From Globodera rostochiensis (lineage: Eukaryota; Nematoda; Chromadorea; Rhabditida; Heteroderidae), in assembly GCA_018350325.1 (NCBI GenBank), contig JAEVLN010000045.1, positions 59,592 through 123,591 of the forward strand: DNA of 64,000 nucleotides. Reading direction: 5' to 3'. The position numbers were made by a program, and so were the translations under genes. Positions within the stretch are counted from its first letter, which is position 1. Each line of letters starts with the position of its first letter. Shown in pieces: positions 25,801 through 37,192 of this stretch. Under the pieces are notes generated by a model. It made no database searches. It was given only the letters and a program-made list of their open reading frames with translations, and was not told the DNA's origin.

Positions 25801-28010
25801 TAAAAAAGTCAGAAATTAAAATGTTCTGAAAGTTGAAAGAGAATGTTTTGGAAAGTTCGGAAAATTGAAGAGAATGTTTGGAACGGTTTAACCAAAATTT
25901 GTAAAGGTAGGAAATTAAAGGTTCGGAAAGTTGAGAGAGAATGTTTATGAAAGTTTAACCCTTAATTCGGAAAAGTCGGAAACTAAATGTTTGGAGTAAT
26001 TGAACTAAATCAAAAAAGTCAGAAATTAAAATGTTCTGAAGTTGAAAGAAAATGTTTGGGAAAGTTGAACTAAAGTTCAGAAAAGTCGGAAACGCAAAAT
26101 GTTCTGAAAGTTGGAAGAAAATGTTTTGAAAAGTTCAGAAAGTTGGAAGAAAATGTTTGGGAAAGTTGAACTAAATTAAAAAAGTCAGAAATTAAAATGT
26201 TCTGAAAGTTGAAAGAGAATGTTTTGGAAAGTTTAACCAAAATTTGGGAACTAAGTTCGGAAGGTTGAAAGAACCAACCAAATGTTTGAGAAAAATCAGA
26301 AACTAAAATGTTCGGAAAGTTGGAAGAAAATGTTTGGGAAAGTTGAACTAAAGTTCAGAAAAGTCGGAAACGCAAAATGTTCTGAAAGTTGGAAGAAAAT
26401 GTTTTGGAAAGTTCAGAAAGTTGGAAGAAAATGTTTGGGAAAGTTGAACTAAATTAAAAAAGTCAGAAATTAAAATGTTCTGAAAGTTGAAAGAGAATGT
26501 TTTGGAAAGTTTAACCCTTAATTCGGAAAAGTCGGAAACTAAATGTTCGGAATTGGAGTAATTGAACTAAATCAAAAAAGTCAGAAATTAAAATGTTCTG
26601 AAAGTTGAAAGAGAATGTTTTGGAAAGTTTAACCAAAATTCGTATTCAATGTTCAAAAAGTTGCAAGAAACCAAATGTTTGGGAAAGTTGAACTAAAGTT
26701 CAGAAAAGTCGGAAACTAAAAATGTTCTGAAGTTGGAAGAGACTGTTTTGGAAAATTTAACCAAAATTCGTAATCAATGTTCGAAAAGTTGGAAGAAAAA
26801 GTTTTGGAAAGTTCGGAAAGTTGGAAGAAAATGTTTGGGAAAGTTGAACTAAATTAAAAAAAACAGAAATTAAAATGTTCTGAAAGTTGGAAGAAAATAT
26901 TTTGGAAAGTTTAACCAAAATTCGTAATCAATGTTCGAAAAGTTGGAAGAAAAAGTTTTGGAAATGGAAGAAAATGTTTGGGAAAGTTGAACTAAATTAA
27001 AAAAGTCAGAAATTAAAATGTTCTGAAAGTTGAAAGAGAATGTTTTGGAAAGTTTAACCAAAATTCGTAATCAATGTTCGAAAAGTTGAAAGTTAAATGT
27101 TTGGGAAAGTTGAACTAAAGTTCAGAAAAGTCGGAAACTAAAAATGTTCTGAAAGTTGAAAGAGAATGTTTTGGAAAGTTCGGAAAGTTGGAAGAAAATG
27201 TTGGGAAAGTTGAACTAAATTAAAAAAAACAGAAATTAAAATGTTCTGAAAGTTGGAAGAGACTGTTTTGGAAAATTTAACCAAAATTCGTAATCAATGT
27301 TCGAAAAATTGGAAGAAACAAATGTTTGGGAAAGTTGAACTAAATCAAAAAAGTCAGAAATTAAAATGTTCTGAAAGTTGAAAGAGAATGTTTTGGAAAG
27401 TTTAACCAAAATTCGTAATCAATGTTCGAAAAGTTGAAAGTTAAATGTTTGGGAAAGTTGAACTAAAGTTCAGAAAAGTCGGAAACTAAAAATGTTCTGA
27501 AAGTTGAAAGAGAATGTTTTGGAAAGTTCGGAAAATTGAAGAGAATGTTTGGAACGGTTTAACCAAAATTTGTAAAGGTAGGAAATTAAAGGTTCGGAAA
27601 GTTGAGAGAATGTTTATGAAAGTTTAACCCTTAATTCGGAAAAGTCGGAAACTAAATGTTCGGAAAGTTGGAAGAAACCAAATGTTTGGAGTAATTGAAC
27701 TAAATCAAAAAAGTCAGAAATTAAAATGTTCGGAAAGTTGGAAGAAAATGTTTTGGAAAGTTCGGAAGTTGGAAGAGACTGTTTTGGAAAATTTAACCAA
27801 AATTCGTAATCAATGTTCGAAAAATTGGAAGAAACCAAAGTTTGGGAAAGTTGAACTAAAGTTCAAAAAAGTCAGAAACTAAAAATTTTCGGAAAGTTGG
27901 AAGATTGTTTTGGAAAATTTAACCAAAACTCGGTAAAGTCGAAAACTAAATGTTCGGAAAGTTGGAAAAATGTTTGGAACGGTTGAACCAAAATTCGTTA
28001 AGTTAGAAAA
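22860..28010. repeat. Complex 5.1-kb satellite with about 1.69-kb higher-order period
   Basis: Built from short A+G-rich words (gttcggaaagttggaag, aaatgtttgggaaagttg, tttaaccaaaattcgtaatc) arranged as variable subunits of about 40-120 bp. A longer pattern repeats: the word ggaacggtttaaccaaaat recurs near 24196, 25883 and 27550, and identical 63-codon frames at 25183 and 26870 are 1687 bp apart. No gene signals. Its words resemble the intron sequence of S4 near 59000-59250. Confidence 0.9.
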
Positions 28011-28151
28011 CAGCCCATCGCAACCGCCGGGGAAAGAATTAAAGAAAACTCATTTAGGAATGTATTTTCGGGGGGTTTTATTGCATTTTTTTGTATGGAA
28101 TTTTCAAAAATAAATTTTTTTAGAATTCTGCTTAACTTTTGGTGGGGGGTC

Positions 28152-28173
28152 GGCTGTGCCGATAGGCGCCGCC
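28152..28173. repeat. Dispersed GC hairpin repeat
   Basis: GGCTGTGCC-gata-GGCGCCGCC, opposite orientation to the copy at 20561, in the same AT-rich context. Confidence 0.65.
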
Positions 28174-28221
28174 GTTAAGAATTTAATGATTTCTCACCAA
28201 AAATGCCATCTTTACCAGTGC

Positions 28222-28325
28222 AAAAAAGTCTCGTTTTCCGAGACTAAAAAAACCCGAGATTCGAGACCGAGACCCAAAAACCAAGAAATTTCTCGGTTGA
28301 GACCAAGACTCTCGAACAGCACTAA
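28222..28325. mobile_element. Solo arm related to the foldback element at 43055-44029
   Basis: Contains aagtctcgttttccgagac and ctcgaacagcac, the same words as the arm and the end (CTGTTCGAGAG inverted) of the 43055-44029 element. Only one arm is seen, so it is a remnant. Confidence 0.5.
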
Positions 28326-28616
28326 TAATCACCATGGCCCGCGTCACAGAAAATGACGATTAAGCGACTAAAACACCTCTACTATCTCAACCGGGATCGT
28401 GAAACTAGTTTAAATTTCCTAATTCTAGACCCGGAGCCATTAAAACCGATAAATGTCGGGAACCCAATTCCTAATCATTGATCCAGGGTTTCAACATCGG
28501 TTGCAATCCTTAATTTGAGATTCCGGAGCCTTTAAAACCAAAACAAACCCAATTCCTAATTCTTAATCCGGAATGCGGATTGGTTTTAAACCATCAAGTT
28601 TTCCATCTTTACATAC

Positions 28617-28644
28617 ACAAGTAAAGTGTGGCCAACTTGTTCAT
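28617..28644 (-). pseudogene. S0: orphan exon 1 of the S family
   Basis: ATG AAC AAG TTG GCC then a one-base deletion relative to the other copies (28 instead of 29 bases), followed by a donor gtatgt. Its upstream flank (28645-29110) matches the upstream flank of S2 (37193-37660). No further S exons lie downstream; the region where they should be is the 22860-28010 satellite. Confidence 0.7.
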
Positions 28645-29574
28645 CTTTGACGGTCAGCAGTTGGAGGTGTTGGAGCAGTATTCGGAGGATTGGCAAGAGA
28701 TTCTCAATAGCATAAAGAGGGCATTAAAATTCAAAATCAATGAGCCAAAGATATGAGCAATTTTTTTCAAAAATTTAATAAAACCCAGATCATGGCCCGC
28801 ATAACGCACCAGGACCAGGATATCCTCAAAACAAGATTTTTAAAAATCCTGATCATTTTCAAAGAGTGCCATGATTGGAATTTAGTTTTTTCGTTTCGGG
28901 GCATTTTATCGAGCTTTAAATGTTAGGAGTGCCATGATTGGAATTCTTTAATCAAACTAAAAAATCCAGATCACCAGCTTTGCCATGGAACTGCTGGATT
29001 CTTGATCCGGAAAATCGACGCCCGAATTCTCTGGTACAGAGCCCGGAGGGAGATTCTGGTGGATTTGGACGGAGTAGGGCCATTTCTGTTTCTTAGGAAA
29101 TAATGCTTAAAACAAATAATTTCATTTTTTTCAAGAAAATCGAGAATTTTGAGCATTTTTTGTTTCTAATCATTTTTTTGAAAATTTTAACAACTCATCA
29201 AATCGGACAAACTGCCAAGGTAAAGGATTTTATGCAATTAAATAAAGCAACAAATGGGTGAGGGAAAGGTTAAAGCAGGGGCTTTGGAAAGAAATTTTTG
29301 GGGGATAAAAAAGGAATTTTTCTTCTGTTCCACATCAGTTATCAGCAGCAGCATCCGGGTCAATTCGAATTTTTACTAAATTTTTAGCGCTTTTTAATAC
29401 ATACGAATTTGGTGAACACTTTGGGGCCGTTACCAAGTTTAGTGCCCCGGAACTATCCGCGTTTCAACGGTTCCCAAATTCCTTTGGCGGAATCTATTTT
29501 GAAAAACGGAAAAAATGAAAACATTTTTTAACGGAAAACGGGAAAAAAGTCCCAAAAACACTTGCAATTTTTTC

Positions 29575-32500
29575 CTAATCGGGGAAATGATCCCTCCTCC
29601 GAAATAAAAACAAATTTCTCACGGGCGACTTGGGCATTTTAGTCCGCTTGGGCGTTTTGTCGGTCGGCGCCATTGTCGTCATGTTTTTGTCAGTCACGGT
29701 CGGCTTGGGCATTTCAGTCGGGGGCATTTTGGTCGGGGGCATTTTAGTCGAGGGCATTTTGGTTGGCTTGGACGTTTTGCCGGTCGCCATTGTCGTGACA
29801 GGTTCGGGACCAGGGACAACACTGACGATATAGTAGATGCCGCTCGTAGGGTCTTTCATTCGGACGGCACTCTGGTTCAACGTGGCACCCACATTCAGCG
29901 TGGTCAGGTTCAACTCCAGGTCGCGAAGCTGCAATGTGCGGAAAATTTAAGGAAAATTGTAAAAAAAAAGTAAATAAAAAATAGTTTCCAATGTTTTTAC
30001 CTGCAAAACGCGATCCATGCCGGTCAAGTTGAAAACATAGATGGTTGGCAACATCATGCTAACCTGAAGAATAGGGGTGGGAGAGGTTGGAATTTATTTC
30101 CATTTTTTGGAAAATGAATATTTCGTTAATTTTTAAAAACAGCAGCCAGCGCACATTTGTTTCTTCCCCTCTGCACGAGTGCGTCACCATCAGACTGACA
30201 TTCTCGTACTTGTACCTAAAACATATATTTTTGACAATAATCAAAAATCCATCAAAAATGGATAAAGAAAAATTTTACGTGAGATTTTGAATCACCAAAT
30301 CGTTGATGTTATTTGGCACCTTATCTGGCACTTTGTTGTGTGGACAGAGACTAAAAAAATATCCTTTAATTTTGCTCAATTTCATTTGGTTCCAAAACAA
30401 ACAAAGCGCACTATTCAAAAAGTACAATATTCATTCTAATTGTTACACATCTTTGTTGAGAATTTTTCTTCTCTGAGGGGGGGGGGGGGGTCGGCGCCGC
30501 AGAGAAAAATTTGAATTTTTGACTCAATTTGTTGAGAGATTTGCAACCATAAATTATAAAAACACGGTAATTTTTGAAGCTTTTTAGAAATGGAAAGGTT
30601 CGGCGGCGCCGTAGGCGCGGCCGGGAAAATTTTTTTTGGAAGATTTAACGATATTTGTTTATAATGGCAAGTGTGGAGCAAATGTAATCGCAAATTTTCA
30701 AAAATGGTATTTGCCATTAAAAGGAGGCAATTTGAGAACCCTGCCCGCCAATCCCTGGCAGGAAACAAGTACTGTACTCCTTTTCAAGTACAGTACAAAA
30801 GGCACATACAGTAGCGCGTGCATTTTCTTTTTAAGAAAATAACCGCTCATGCAACACAACGCAAACACAAAAAGGGTAGCCGATGAGTTGGTCACTGTTC
30901 GTTTTGTCACTGTTTGTTTCGTCACTGATCAACTTCGACACTGAGTTCTAAAAGTCGACAAAATGGTACTTTATAGGGTTCTCAGCGCCGTAGAATACGA
31001 GTATCTTCAAAAAATTACAACAAAAAGGCAAGTAGAGATCGAACTCATGCTTTTTGAAGATTTTAAGTTGAAATTAATTTTTTGAAAATTTTTGAATTTT
31101 CGAAAAATTGTTCGAATTCGGGTTTGGGTTTTAAATCGGGTCGAAATGGAGCTCAGACTCGGATTCTAAAGTACCATTTTGTCGACTTTTAGAACTCAGT
31201 GTCGAAGTGATCAGTGACGAAACGAACAGTGACCAACTGATAGGGAACCCACAAAAAGCACACCATTCAAAAAATACAGTGCCCATTTACATCAGGGCTA
31301 GGCAAAATCAGAAAATAAAATAATTACGAAATTGTCGGAGAATCAAAAATCCGAAACGATTTTAAACCCGAAATCCGAAACCCCTGGCAGGGAACGTGTC
31401 TTTTCCATTACAGTACAAAAGTTTGCCACGCCCTGGCAGAAAACATGTATTGTATTTCTTTTCAAGTACAGTATAAAGGCACATTCAGTAGTGCGTGCAT
31501 ACCAGGGATGTCAATCGCGCCGAAAAAAAGCGATCGGCGATATGCGATTGGCGATAAACCCATTTTCCAATGCGATAGCGATATGCCCAAAAAAGGCGAT
31601 CGCGCGATAGCGATAGCGATTGACATCCCTGGTGCATACTTTCTTTTTGAATAAAATATTTAAATTTACCGCTCTCTCAACACAACGCCAAACACAAAGT
31701 TTGCCGTTCCTTTTTCCAAAGTCACAGTTGTTTTGCTAAATAAATTCAAAAATAAAAAATAAAATGTGCCTAACCCGAATTCATGCATTTTCTCTTCTCC
31801 GCACAGTGAGAGGATTTTTCCCTTAAAAATATTTTTTTATTATTTTTCAAAATTATTTACCGCTTTCAATTTTTGTGTGATGGATAGAGTGACTTCCATT
31901 TCTTCTGTCGCGTTCTTACACTCAATGCATCCGTCAATCAGCAACAAAACCATGTCTAAAAATGTTTCGTTTTTACAAATATTTTTTAAATATTTATTTC
32001 TCTTTTTAAAAAAATACAACAGCCTCAGCAATAAAAGCATCCCAAAAACAAAAATTCACCCTGCATAAAGCCGTAGTTGTCGAATTCCGTCATGTTCGCA
32101 AATTCTTTACCCGGCGCTTTGTCCTTTCCGAAATATTTGCGGGCTTCGATTACTCCCTCCTCCCCATAAAACATAACCTGTAACACAAAAATAATTGAAG
32201 GAAAATAACAAAAACAAAAATAAATTAAAATGATGCCTTCGCACAATAGGACCAGTCGCTAAAAATCATAAATTTAATTTAAAATTAATTTTTGCTTTAC
32301 TTAAAAAGTGTGTCGTTGCAAATTTCAGCTTTTGGAAATACTTCTTTTACCGTTTCCGGGTCGACAACGATCGTTTGCTGAAAGCCATCATTATAATATA
32401 GAAATATATATTTTTTGTTATTTGCCAATCATATCGTTGCCCCCACATTTGTGAGTATTTCGTCCATTTTACTCTCTGGCGCAGTTTCGTTCACTTTGCG

Positions 32501-32924
32501 ACGGCACACTTTGTTTACATCGTCCCAATAAACACGGCCGACTGTGTACTTTCGTTTGATGTCCGGGTTGTCCTCGGGGGCGTATGGTTTGGAAGTCTGC
32601 TGGTTGACTGCTGTGGGAGGATCTGTCGCTTTTCCATGCGCAGCACAGAGAATGGCGATCAAGATACTGAAAATGTTAAACAATTACCGGTCCGTCTCAT
32701 TGCGGTTCAATTCAGAATTTTTGATCCGGAACATTTGAACCGATTTTGAAGGATTTGAAAGAGTTAAGGCAATCAGTTTCAGATCGGGTTCACTCCTAAT
32801 TTTTGTCCCGTAACCGGTTTTTGAACAGGTTTCCAAAGCTTCAAAATAGTTAAGAAATCGTTTAATTGGAGTCGGAAGCTTTACCCTTTACTTACACAAG
32901 TGAAGTGGCGGCCCACTTGTTCAT
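29575..32924 (-). CDS. S1: secreted multi-exon protein of the S family
   Basis: Twelve exons: 32896-32924, 32447-32666, 32301-32377, 32237-32258, 32060-32177, 31861-31955, 31775-31821, 31670-31735, 30279-30350, 30155-30215, 30001-30063, and 29623-29928 or onward. All junctions agree in phase, giving 392 codons to 29623. Residues 1-20 (MNKWAATSLVILIAILCAAH) are a signal peptide, so the product should enter the secretory pathway. Cysteines (KVCRRK, SYCAK, DGCIECKNA, SLCGEE, LCPHNK, HSCRGE) are shared with the paralogues. The C-terminus is a Thr/Lys/Met/Pro repeat (KMPPTKMPPTEMP). Intron 4 uses a GC donor. The 3' end is uncertain: reading on gives a stop at 29575; splicing at gtgag (29622) is the alternative. 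Exon 2 combines what are separate exons 2 and 5 in S4. Function unknown; no known domain recognised. Confidence 0.75.
30774..30812. repeat. Single unit of the S-family intron minisatellite (S1)
   Basis: One copy of the tgtactccttttcaagtac unit that is expanded in S4 (56935-57850). A second, altered copy is at about 31385-31480. Both are in the homologous intron of S1. Confidence 0.7.
30883..31239. mobile_element. Foldback element in S1 intron 8
   Basis: Inverted arms of about 75-90 bp: ttggtcactgttcg and cgacactgagttctaaaagtc on the left (30883-30975), their complements on the right (31167-31239). The interior is AT-rich and non-coding. Target duplication unclear. It separates two partial copies of the intron minisatellite. 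Confidence 0.65.
31503..31631. mobile_element. hAT-type MITE, 129 bp
   Basis: Starts CAGGGATGTCAATCGC and ends GCGATTGACATCCCTG, perfectly inverted, with direct 8-bp duplications gtgcatac at 31495-31502 and 31632-31639. The interior is made of gcgatagcgat-type words. The homologous intron of S4 (about 57868) still has the empty site with a single gtgcatac. Confidence 0.9.
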
Positions 32925-33105
32925 CTTGGTCGCAATTGAGGCGTTGAAAGTTGATTTGTTTTAGGGTACGAGGATTGAATACTGAAAATTTAAAAACTTA
33001 AATTTCAAAGCCACCCAAAACTATGAAATTTCAATAGCCCAATGCCCCCTTCCCTCCTCTGAAAAACATCAAAAGTATTTCAAAGGCCAATGTCTTGAAA
33101 AGGAC
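32925..33105 (-). promoter_or_regulatory. Conserved upstream flank of S1 exon 1
   Basis: The 180 bp before the S1 ATG (gcgaccaag ATG) match the flanks of S3 (51758-51940) and S4 (60375-60540), including an attgaatactgaaaatttaaa stretch. Conservation in three paralogues suggests the proximal promoter, or simply recent duplication. No core-promoter motif was proven. Confidence 0.45.
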
Positions 33106-34880
33106 CTTAGTCCAGGGTTTTCAGAGCCCCTCCCCCCCATTGTCCCCCTCTCCTCCAAGTAAGGACACTTCAGTCCAGGGTTTTCAGAGCCCCCCCCCAT
33201 TGTCCCCCTCTCCTCCAAGTAAAGACACTTCAGTCCAGGGTTTTCAGAGCCCCCCCCCATTGTCCCCCTCTCCTCCAAGTAAGGACACTTCAGTCCAGGG
33301 TTTTCAGAGCCCCCCCCCCATTGTCCCCCTCTCCTCCAAGTAAAGACACTTCAGTCCAGGGTTTTCAGAGCCCCCCCCCCATTGTCCCCCTCTCCTCCAA
33401 GTAAGGACACTTCAGTCCAGGGTTTTCAGAGCCCCCCCCCCATTGTCCCCCTCTCCTCCAAGTAAGGACACTTCAGTCCAGGGTTTTCAGAGCCCCCCCC
33501 CCCGCTCCATTGTCCACCTCTCCTCCAAGTAAAGACACTTCAGTCCAGGGTTTTCAGAGCCCCCCCCCCATTGTCCCCCTCTCCTCCAAGTAAGGACACT
33601 TCAGTCCAGGGTTTTCAGAGCCCCCCCCCCCGCTCCATTGTCCACCTCTCCTCCAAGTAAAGACACTTCAGTCCAGGGTTTTCAGAGCCCCCCCCCCCCA
33701 TTGTCCCCCTCTCCTCCAAGTAAGGACACTTCAGTCCAGGGTTTTCAGAGCCCCCCCCCCCCCCATTGTCCCCCTCTCCTCCAAGTAAAGACACTTCAGT
33801 CCAGGGTTTTCAGAGCCCCCCCCCCATTGTCCCCCTCTCCTCCAAGTAAGGACTCCCCCTCTCCTTCAAGTAAAGACACTTCAGTCCAGGGTTTTCAGAG
33901 CCCCCCCCCATTGTCCCCCTCTCCTCCAAGTAAAGACACTTCAGTCCAGGGTTTTCAGAGCCCCCCCCCCCCCATTGTCCCCCTCTCCTCCAAGTAAGGA
34001 CACTTCAGTCCAGGGTTTTCAGAGCCCCCCCCCATTGTCCCCCTCTCCTCCAAGTAAAGACACTTCAGTCCAGGGTTTTCAGAGCCCCCCCCCCCATTGT
34101 CCCCCTCTCCTCCAAGTAAGGACACTTCAGTCCAGGGTTTTCAGAGCCCCCCCCCCATTGTCCCCATCTCCTCCAAGTAAGGACACTTCAGTCCAGGGTT
34201 TTCAGAGCCCCCCCCCCGCTCCATTGTCCACCTCTCCTCCAAGTAAAGACACTTCAGTCCAGGGTTTTCAGAGCCCCCCCCCCTCCATTGTCCCCCTCTC
34301 CTCCAAGTAAGGACACTTCAGTCCAGGGTTTTCAGAGCCCCCCCCCCATTGTCCCCCTCTCCTCCAAGTAAGGACACTTCAGTCCAGGGTTTTCAGAGCC
34401 CCCCCCCATTGTCCCCCTCTCCTCCAAGTAAGGACACTTCAGTCCAGGGTTTTCAGAGCCCCCCCCCGCTCCATTGTCCACCTCTCCTCCAAGTAAAGAC
34501 ACTTCAGTCCAGGGTTTTCAGAGCCCCCCCCCCCTCCATTGTCCCCCTCTCCTCCAAGTAAGGACACTTCAGTCCAGGGTTTTCAGAGCCCCCCCCCCAT
34601 TGTCCCCCTCTCCTCCAAGTAAGGACACTTCAGTCCAGGGTTTTCAGAGCCCCCCCCCCCGCTCCATTGTCCACCTCTCCTCCAAGTAAAGACACTTCAG
34701 TCCAGGGTTTTCAGAGCCCCCCCCCCGCTCCATTGTCCCCCTCTCCTCCAAGTAAAGACACTTCAGTCCAGGGTTTTCAGAGCCCCCCCCCCCATTGTCC
34801 CCCTCTCCTCCAAGTAAGGACACTTAAGTCCAGGGTTTTCAGCGCCCCCCCCCCCATTGTCCCCCTCTCCCCCAAGTAAT
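33106..34880. repeat. 60-bp promoter minisatellite upstream of S1 (about 30 copies)
   Basis: Tandem 59-62-bp units: cttcagtccagggttttcag, then agcc, a run of 7-13 C, then attgtccccctctcctccaa. Length varies mostly in the C-run, and some copies carry gctcc. The minus strand has G-runs that could form quadruplexes. It lies about 180 bp upstream of S1 exon 1. The related array 51940-53640 has the same position relative to S3. The proline/serine-rich open frames are by-products. Confidence 0.95.
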
Positions 34881-35790
34881 TTGAGGTGAAATGAATTAAA
34901 TGGACGGGGGGGGGGGTCATCAACGCTAATCATCATTGATTATCTGACTGGTGGCTGTTGGAGTGTCCGTCGGTGGATGGACAGAAATGCGTCAGTGACG
35001 CATCCATCGTTCGTTCTGTCCCATTCCATGGGGAATATGAAAAACGAAAAAAAAAATCTCAATAAAAATTACACAATTTTGTTACTTTTCTAAAATTAAT
35101 TTTTTAATGGGAAAATATAATATTCTCGATCCATAAGAGTCGGCGGCATTTTCCCGGAATCTCTGTCCAATCCGGAGAATTTCGAAATTCGGGACTCCGC
35201 CGGGGTTCACCGTAGGGGGGAAAAGTCAAAAGTGTCCGGTCTGTTAATCGAACTGTCCACAGAGAATTTTAATGTAATTACTAGGGCCCGGATTTATATG
35301 TGCTAAAAAACCCAAAATATGTATGTTTTTATGTGCTAAAAAATGCCAAAATATGTGCTAAAAATCCGAAAAAATGCCAAATATGTGCTAAAATATGTGC
35401 CAAAAATGGCCAAAATCTAGTAAAAAATTTTAGGGAAAATGTCGATCTTTGTGGGTGGATTTTTGGTCCAAGAAAAAGTCATTTTTTAGGGGTGCATTTT
35501 TGAAAATTTTTAAAAAGTCGATCCTTAGGGGTGTATTTTTCGTTTTTATTGCATTAACTCCGAAACAAAGAGTAAAGTGTATTATTGGCCAGATGTAATA
35601 ATTTTTGGACAATTTCTTTACAAATATCGTTAAATTTCCAAACACTTTTCACGGCGGTGCCTATCGGACAGGGCAATCGGATTCTGATTGCGGGCAATCC
35701 GCAATTGCAAAAAATGAAGAAATTAGGAGATCAAGGAGTTGTTATTTTGACAATTTTGAAAAATACAAATGATATGAGAAATTTTTTTCA
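34881..35790. other. Intergenic DNA upstream of the S1 minisatellite
   Basis: 34881-35270 matches the far side of the S3 array (53640-54010), so the whole block was duplicated. 35283-35560 has tatgtgctaaaa repeats and the dispersed word ttaggggtgcatttttgaaa, also seen at about 6540, 39870 and 46257. No gene signals. Confidence 0.6.
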
Positions 35791-36636
35791 AAAATTTGAT
35801 AAAATCCAGATCATGGCCCGCATAACGCACCAGGACCAGGATATCCTCAAAACAAGATTTTTAAAAATCCTGATCATTTTCAAAGAGTGCCATGATTGGA
35901 ATTTAGTTTTTTCGTTTCGGGGCATTTTATCGAGCTTTAAATGTTAGGAGTGCCATGATTGGAATTCTTTAATCAAACTAAAAAATCCAGATCACCAGCT
36001 TTGCCATGGAACTGCTGGATTCTTGATCCGGAAAAATCCACGTCCGAATTCCTTGGTATAGCCCGGACTCTGGTGGATTTGGACGGAGTTGGGCCATTTC
36101 TGTTTCTTAGGAAATAATGCTTAAAACAAATAATTTCATTTTTTTCAAGAAAATCGAGAATTTTGAGCATTTTTTGTTTCTAATCATTTTTTTGAAAATT
36201 TTAACAACTCATCAAATCGGACAAACTGCCAAGGTAAAGGATTTTATGCAATTAAATAAAGCAACAAATGGGTGAGGGAAAGGTTAAAGCAGGGGCTTTG
36301 GAAAGAAATTTTTGGGGGATAAAAAAGGAATTTTTCTTCTGTTCCACATCAGTTATCAGCAGCAGCATCCGGGTCAATTCGAATTTTTACTAAATTTTTA
36401 GCGCTTTTTAATACATACGAATTTGGTGAACACTTTGGGGCCGTTACCAAGTTTAGTGCCCCGGAACTATCCGCGTTTCAACGGTTCCCAAATTCCTTTG
36501 GCGGAATCTATTTTGAAAAACGGAAAAATGAAAACATTTTTTAACGGAAAACGGGAAAAAAGTCCCAAAAACAACTTGCAATTTTTTCCTAATCGGGGAA
36601 ATGATCCCTCCTCCGAAATAAAAACAAATTTCTCAC

Positions 36637-37192
36637 GGGCGACTTGGGCATTTTAGTCCGCTTGGGCGTTTTGTCGGTCGGCGCCATTGTCGTCATGTTT
36701 TTGTCAGTCACGGTCGGCTTGGGCATTTCAGTCGGGGGCATTTCAGTCGGGGGCATTTTGGTCGGGGGCATTTTAGTCGAGGGCATTTTGGTTGGCTTGG
36801 ACGTTTTGCCGGTCGCCATTGTCGTGACAGGTTCGGGACCAGGGACAACACTGACGATATAGTAGATGCCGCTCGTAGGGTCTTTCATTCGGACGGCACT
36901 CTGGTTCAACGTGGCACCCACATTCAGCGTGGTCAGGTTCAACTCCAGGTCGCGAAGCTGCAATGTGCGGAAAATTTAAGGAAAATTGTAAAAAAAGTAA
37001 ATAAAAAATAGTTTCCAATGTTTTTACCTGCAAAACGCGATCCATGCCGGTCAAGTTGAAAATTGGCAACATCATGCTAACCTGAAGAATAGGGGTGGGA
37101 TTCCTAATCTTAATCCGGAATGCGGATTGGTTTTAAACCGTCAAGTTTTCCATCTTTACTTACACAAGTAAAGTGGTGGCCAACTTGTTCAT
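36637..37192 (-). pseudogene. S2: internally deleted S-family gene
   Basis: Exon 1 (37164-37192, MNKLATTLLV) is followed in the same intron directly by the third-last exon type (37028-37081, ending MDRVLQ) and the Thr/Met/Pro-rich exon (36637-36957). Exons 2 to 10 of the S1 model are missing. Exon 1 ends in phase 2 while 37028-37081 needs phase 0, so a spliced product would be out of frame. The exon at 37028-37081 has a 9-base in-frame deletion relative to S1. The downstream flank (35795-36630) nearly matches that of S1 (28770-29620), so a deletion between two S copies formed it. Confidence 0.75.

Noticed and set aside
22880..27882. Lys- and Ser/Phe-rich frames in the satellite
   Set aside because: Low-complexity by-products of the AG-rich repeat.
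29455..29570. Extra 3' exon of S1 after the gtgag donor
   Set aside because: Candidate acceptors lead to stops within a few codons or differ by a base between S1 and S2. Left as an uncertain 3' end.
33095..34879. Proline/serine-rich frames, collagen- or mucin-like in look
   Set aside because: Pure translation of the 60-bp array; they break wherever the C-run changes length. The same applies to 51928-53268.
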